From CAZKFG01 sp964551985 (GTDB taxonomy: Bacteria > Bacillota > Negativicutes > Acidaminococcales > JAISLQ01), in contig CAZKFG010000075.1 in assembly GCA_964551985.1 (NCBI GenBank), positions 1 through 7,774 of the forward strand: a stretch of DNA of 7,774 bases. The letters run 5' to 3'. The position numbers were made by a program, and so were the translations under genes. The notes beneath the pieces are model-generated. The model ran no database searches, was not told the origin of the DNA, and was given only the letters and a program-made list of their open reading frames with translations. Positions 5,811 to 7,774 of this stretch are shown piece after piece; the stretch's first letter is position 1, and each line of letters opens with the position of its first letter.

Positions 5811-7070
5811 CTATAAAAATTCTCTTGGGTCTGTAAGTCTGCCCGTTATGGCAGATGCTGCAACAGATAATGGCGACGCTAAATAAACACTACTTTGCTT
5901 ACTGCCCATACGACCCAAAAAGTTGCGGTTAGTAGCAGATACGCACACTTCACCAGCGCCTAATGCACCAGAATGTATACCTAAACACGCTCCACAGCTA
6001 GAAGCAAGTATTGTGGCTCCTGCTTCTGCCAAAGTAGTTAAAATTCCTTCTTTAGAGCATTGCTGCCAAACCTTTGCTGATGCAGGTGATACTAAAAGAC
6101 GTGTACCTTTAGCAATTTTTTTACCTTTTAACATTTGCGCAGACAATTTCAAATCATTATAGCGCCCACCGGTACAAGAACCTATATACGCTTGATGTAT
6201 TTGTACATCAGATAATTCTTTTATTGGCGATACTATATCAACATTATGCGGACAAGCACAAAGCGGCTGCATATGACTTGCGGAAAAATTATGTGTTGCA
6301 AAATACTGGGCATCATAATCACTTTGACAAACAAATCCGCCTTTAAGTCCCACATCTTTTAAATATTGCGCCGTTATATCATCGTATGCAATAATACCGT
6401 TTTTAGCACCAGCTTCTACTGCCATATTAGTGACGCAAAGCCGTTCATCCATAATCATCTTGGAAAAAGTACTACCTGTAAACTCTAACGCTTTGTAGGT
6501 AGCACCATTGTGCCCTATTGTTCCAATACTTTTTAAAATAACGTCTTTTGCCATAACTCCTTGAGGCAAATCACCGTCAAAATTAATTTTTATTGTTTGC
6601 GGTACTTTTAGCCAAATTTGTCCGCTTACTAAAACACCAAGCATTTCAGTTGAGCCTATCCCTGTAGCAAAAGCTCCAAGCGCTCCATACATGCAAGTAT
6701 GAGAGTCCGTTCCAACAACAACATCTCCTACGTTAACCCTACCTTCTTCTACCATAACCTGATGGCAAGGACCTGCAAACTCATAGTAATGTTCTATATT
6801 ATTTTGCTTTGACCAATCTCTTGTAAATTTTACTATTTCCGCTTGGTTTGCGTTAGCTGGTGGCGTATAGTGGTCTGAAATAACAGTAACTTTACTAACA
6901 TCCCAAATTTTAGTATTTAATCTTTGCATATGTTCGGCAATTTCAACACGCGGACCTAATAAATCATCCATCATCGCTTGATCTACATTAACCCACAAAA
7001 TGTCACCCGCTTTGACATTAGCTGCTCTAGAGGCTTTTGCAAGAATTTTTTCAGAAATTGTCTGACCCAA
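5811..7070 (-). CDS. Aconitase-superfamily hydro-lyase, large [4Fe-4S] subunit (LeuC/HacA/DmdA-like)
   Basis: The 419-residue protein has the length of the two-subunit, short LeuC type found in archaea and anaerobes (isopropylmalate, homoaconitate, citramalate and 2,3-dimethylmalate dehydratases). Three cysteines in GSCTGGR (C299) and SSCGACLG (C359, C362) bind the cluster. VVGTDSHTCMYGALGAFATGIGSTEM (118-143) and EFTGSTF (196-202) are conserved active-site segments, and the C-terminal GRLTDPREF is typical. In the early loop the His-Asp or Asn-Asp seen in relatives is DD (residues 35-36, VDQAMMDDLLGP). Translation starts at TTG 7070, giving the usual MGQTISEKIL N-terminus. The gene follows the terminator at 7145-7177, so it starts a new transcription unit with the small subunit and probably the regulator. 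Fold and cofactor are certain; the substrate is open. Confidence 0.93.
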   Translation of the reverse strand: MGQTISEKILAKASRAANVKAGDILWVNVDQAMMDDLLGPRVEIAEHMQRLNTKIWDVSKVTVISDHYTPPANANQAEIVKFTRDWSKQNNIEHYYEFAGPCHQVMVEEGRVNVGDVVVGTDSHTCMYGALGAFATGIGSTEMLGVLVSGQIWLKVPQTIKINFDGDLPQGVMAKDVILKSIGTIGHNGATYKALEFTGSTFSKMIMDERLCVTNMAVEAGAKNGIIAYDDITAQYLKDVGLKGGFVCQSDYDAQYFATHNFSASHMQPLCACPHNVDIVSPIKELSDVQIHQAYIGSCTGGRYNDLKLSAQMLKGKKIAKGTRLLVSPASAKVWQQCSKEGILTTLAEAGATILASSCGACLGIHSGALGAGEVCVSATNRNFLGRMGSKQSSVYLASPLSVAASAITGRLTDPREFL

Positions 7071-7077
7071 TTTAATT

Positions 7078-7084
7078 CCTCCTC
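7078..7084 (-). promoter_or_regulatory. Strong ribosome binding site for a TTG start
   Basis: GAGGAGG on the minus strand sits seven bases before TTG 7070. The near-perfect site and the family-typical N-terminus MGQTISEKIL that follows show that TTG is the real start codon of the large hydro-lyase subunit. Confidence 0.8.
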
Positions 7085-7110
7085 TTTACAATAATATTTT
7101 AAATGTAAAG
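7084..7110. repeat. Inverted repeat CTTTACA-N13-TGTAAAG upstream of the hydro-lyase genes
   Basis: Seven-base arms at 7084-7090 and 7104-7110 flank a 13-base A/T spacer, and the proximal arm touches the ribosome binding site. It could be a repressor operator or a weak hairpin that covers the start region. No GG-N10-GC pair occurs between 7071 and 7144, so this unit does not appear to use sigma-54. I could not identify a convincing sigma-70 promoter in this A/T-rich gap. The repeat is seen; its role is a guess. Confidence 0.35.
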
Positions 7111-7144
7111 TTCTATAATTATTTACAAATCCCTTTTATATAAA

Positions 7145-7177
7145 AAAATAACTTCTTATTTTATAAGAAGTTATTTT
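7145..7177 (-). terminator. Rho-independent-type terminator after aroH
   Basis: Arms 7145-7159 and 7163-7177 form a perfect 15-bp stem (AAAATAACTTCTTAT and its complement) with a 3-base loop. On the minus strand a run of T residues (7148-7142) follows the stem core. The stem overlaps the TAA stop of aroH (7171-7173). The stem is A/T-rich, but its length and perfection make it credible, and being nearly symmetric it could work in both directions. It separates the thioredoxin/aroH unit from the hydro-lyase genes. Confidence 0.75.
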
Positions 7178-7530
7178 AAATCTGGTCTTAAAACGGCTGC
7201 ATTTTTAAGATAAATATGTTTGATTTGCGCTTGATTTTTCATAGTATTCCAATGTATAAGTATCCTAATGCACATTTTAACTGCATCTTTTTTATCTATT
7301 TCCAATGTACCAAAAAGTGGCACACCGTCAATACCAAGTTCTCTTAGCGCTGCTGCAGGGAATGCTGCGTCTAGGTCTTTTGTCGAACTAAAAATAACAG
7401 AGGCCAAATCTTCAGTTGAAAATCCATTTTCTTCTTGTAATTTGAGCCAAAGCTCTTTGACCGCAGATAATATATCTTCTGCTGTATTTTGTTGACATGT
7501 TATCGCTCCGCGTATACCTCTGACAAACAT
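7171..7530 (-). CDS. aroH: Chorismate mutase, AroH type
   Basis: The 119-residue protein aligns along its length with the Bacillus subtilis AroH chorismate mutase, which rearranges chorismate to prephenate for phenylalanine and tyrosine synthesis in the cytoplasm. FVRGIRGAI at the N-terminus carries Arg7. LEIDKKDAVKMCIRI carries Glu77 and Arg89 (Glu78 and Arg90 in B. subtilis). IKHIYLKNAAVLRPDL carries Tyr107 (Tyr108) and the conserved C-terminal LRPDL. AFPAAALRELG (56-66) matches the trimer-forming middle. The main departure is a one-residue deletion near position 68. The ATG at 7530 has AAGGA upstream, and the gene begins 16 bases after the thioredoxin stop, so the two are probably co-transcribed. 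It appears functionally unrelated to the CoA/B12 genes. Confidence 0.95.
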   Translation of the reverse strand: MFVRGIRGAITCQQNTAEDILSAVKELWLKLQEENGFSTEDLASVIFSSTKDLDAAFPAAALRELGIDGVPLFGTLEIDKKDAVKMCIRILIHWNTMKNQAQIKHIYLKNAAVLRPDLK

Positions 7531-7546
7531 AATATTTCCTTAACAA

Positions 7547-7774
7547 TTATAAATTTTTTTGCAAAAAATCATTTATAGCACTTTTAGGTTTAAAACCAAC
7601 AAAACGGTCTTTTTCCTGTCCGTCTTTAAAGATAATCAGTGTAGGCACACCAAGCACTTTAAATTTCGTTGAGGCAAGATCCGGAAATTCATCAATATTG
7701 ACCTTCAAAACAGTGATTTTCCCGCCCATTTCTTCTGAAACAGCTTCTAGCTCTGGTGCTATCATTCTGCAAGG
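7547..7774 (-). CDS. Thioredoxin, C-terminal part (gene begins beyond the window edge)
   Basis: The frame enters the window at Pro-Cys of the redox-active WCGPC motif: the first visible residues are PCRMIAPELE, so only the second active-site cysteine is in view. The remaining 75 residues match thioredoxin closely: ITVLKVNIDEFPDLASTKF, then VLGVPTLIIFKDGQ with the cis-proline (44th visible residue) facing the active site, and a final helix ending DFLQKNL. Full thioredoxins are about 105 residues, so roughly 30 N-terminal residues lie outside. It is a cytoplasmic protein-disulfide reductase working with thioredoxin reductase. I leave the gene name open because paralogues are common. Confidence 0.93.
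   Translation of the reverse strand, partial: PCRMIAPELEAVSEEMGGKITVLKVNIDEFPDLASTKFKVLGVPTLIIFKDGQEKDRFVGFKPKSAINDFLQKNL

Noticed and set aside
1..7774. CRISPR arrays, insertion sequences, tRNA or rRNA genes
   Set aside because: No repeat-spacer pattern, transposase, terminal repeats or RNA gene was seen. The window is almost fully coding.

Overview
The window is AT-rich. Every gene I can support lies on the minus strand, so the transcription order runs from high to low coordinates. The strong GGAGG-type ribosome binding sites, TTG starts, AroH-type chorismate mutase, sigma-54 (Fis-type) regulator and anaerobic CoA and B12 enzymes suggest a low-GC, anaerobic, fermentative Firmicute (Clostridia or Negativicutes-like). 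That placement is inferred from gene content, not from any marker gene.

Layout in transcription order. (1) 7774-7171: the 3' part of a thioredoxin gene, then a complete aroH chorismate mutase. The pair ends in an A/T-rich hairpin terminator at 7145-7177 and looks like unrelated housekeeping DNA at the edge of the region of interest. (2) 7070-5302: large and small subunits of an aconitase-superfamily hydro-lyase (LeuC/LeuD, homoaconitase or dimethylmalate dehydratase type), 14 bases apart. (3) 5196-3877: a sigma-54-dependent activator with a probable GAF-like sensor domain. (4) 3876-3695: a compact control region. It holds a cluster of GTGTTTCA half-sites (probable activator sites), an 18-bp hairpin that looks like the regulator's terminator, and a sigma-54 promoter (TTGGCAT-N-TTGCAT) that overlaps one hairpin arm. 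(5) 3694-1: the operon driven by that promoter, in the order acetyl-CoA hydrolase/CoA-transferase family protein, stand-alone large subunit of a B12-dependent acyl-CoA mutase, and the first 163 residues of an MmgE/PrpD-family protein that runs off the window.

How they may work together. The two gene groups on either side of the regulator read as one inducible catabolic (or fermentative) pathway for a small di- or tricarboxylic acid. Hydration or dehydration would be done by the LeuCD-like enzyme, dehydration, decarboxylation or epimerisation by the PrpD-like enzyme, CoA activation by the transferase, and carbon-skeleton rearrangement by the mutase. No leucine-biosynthesis partner (LeuA, LeuB) is present. 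Several active-site positions depart from the textbook enzymes. In the mutase, the Tyr89, Arg283 and Asn366 equivalents are Gln67, Gly275 and Cys359. The PrpD-like protein has Leu96 in place of the usual Thr, and the LeuD-like substrate loop reads AYMEL. The exact substrate cannot be read from this window. The most interesting possibility is an undescribed B12-dependent carboxylic acid pathway under its own sigma-54 switch. The mutase needs a separate B12-binding subunit, which is not in the window.
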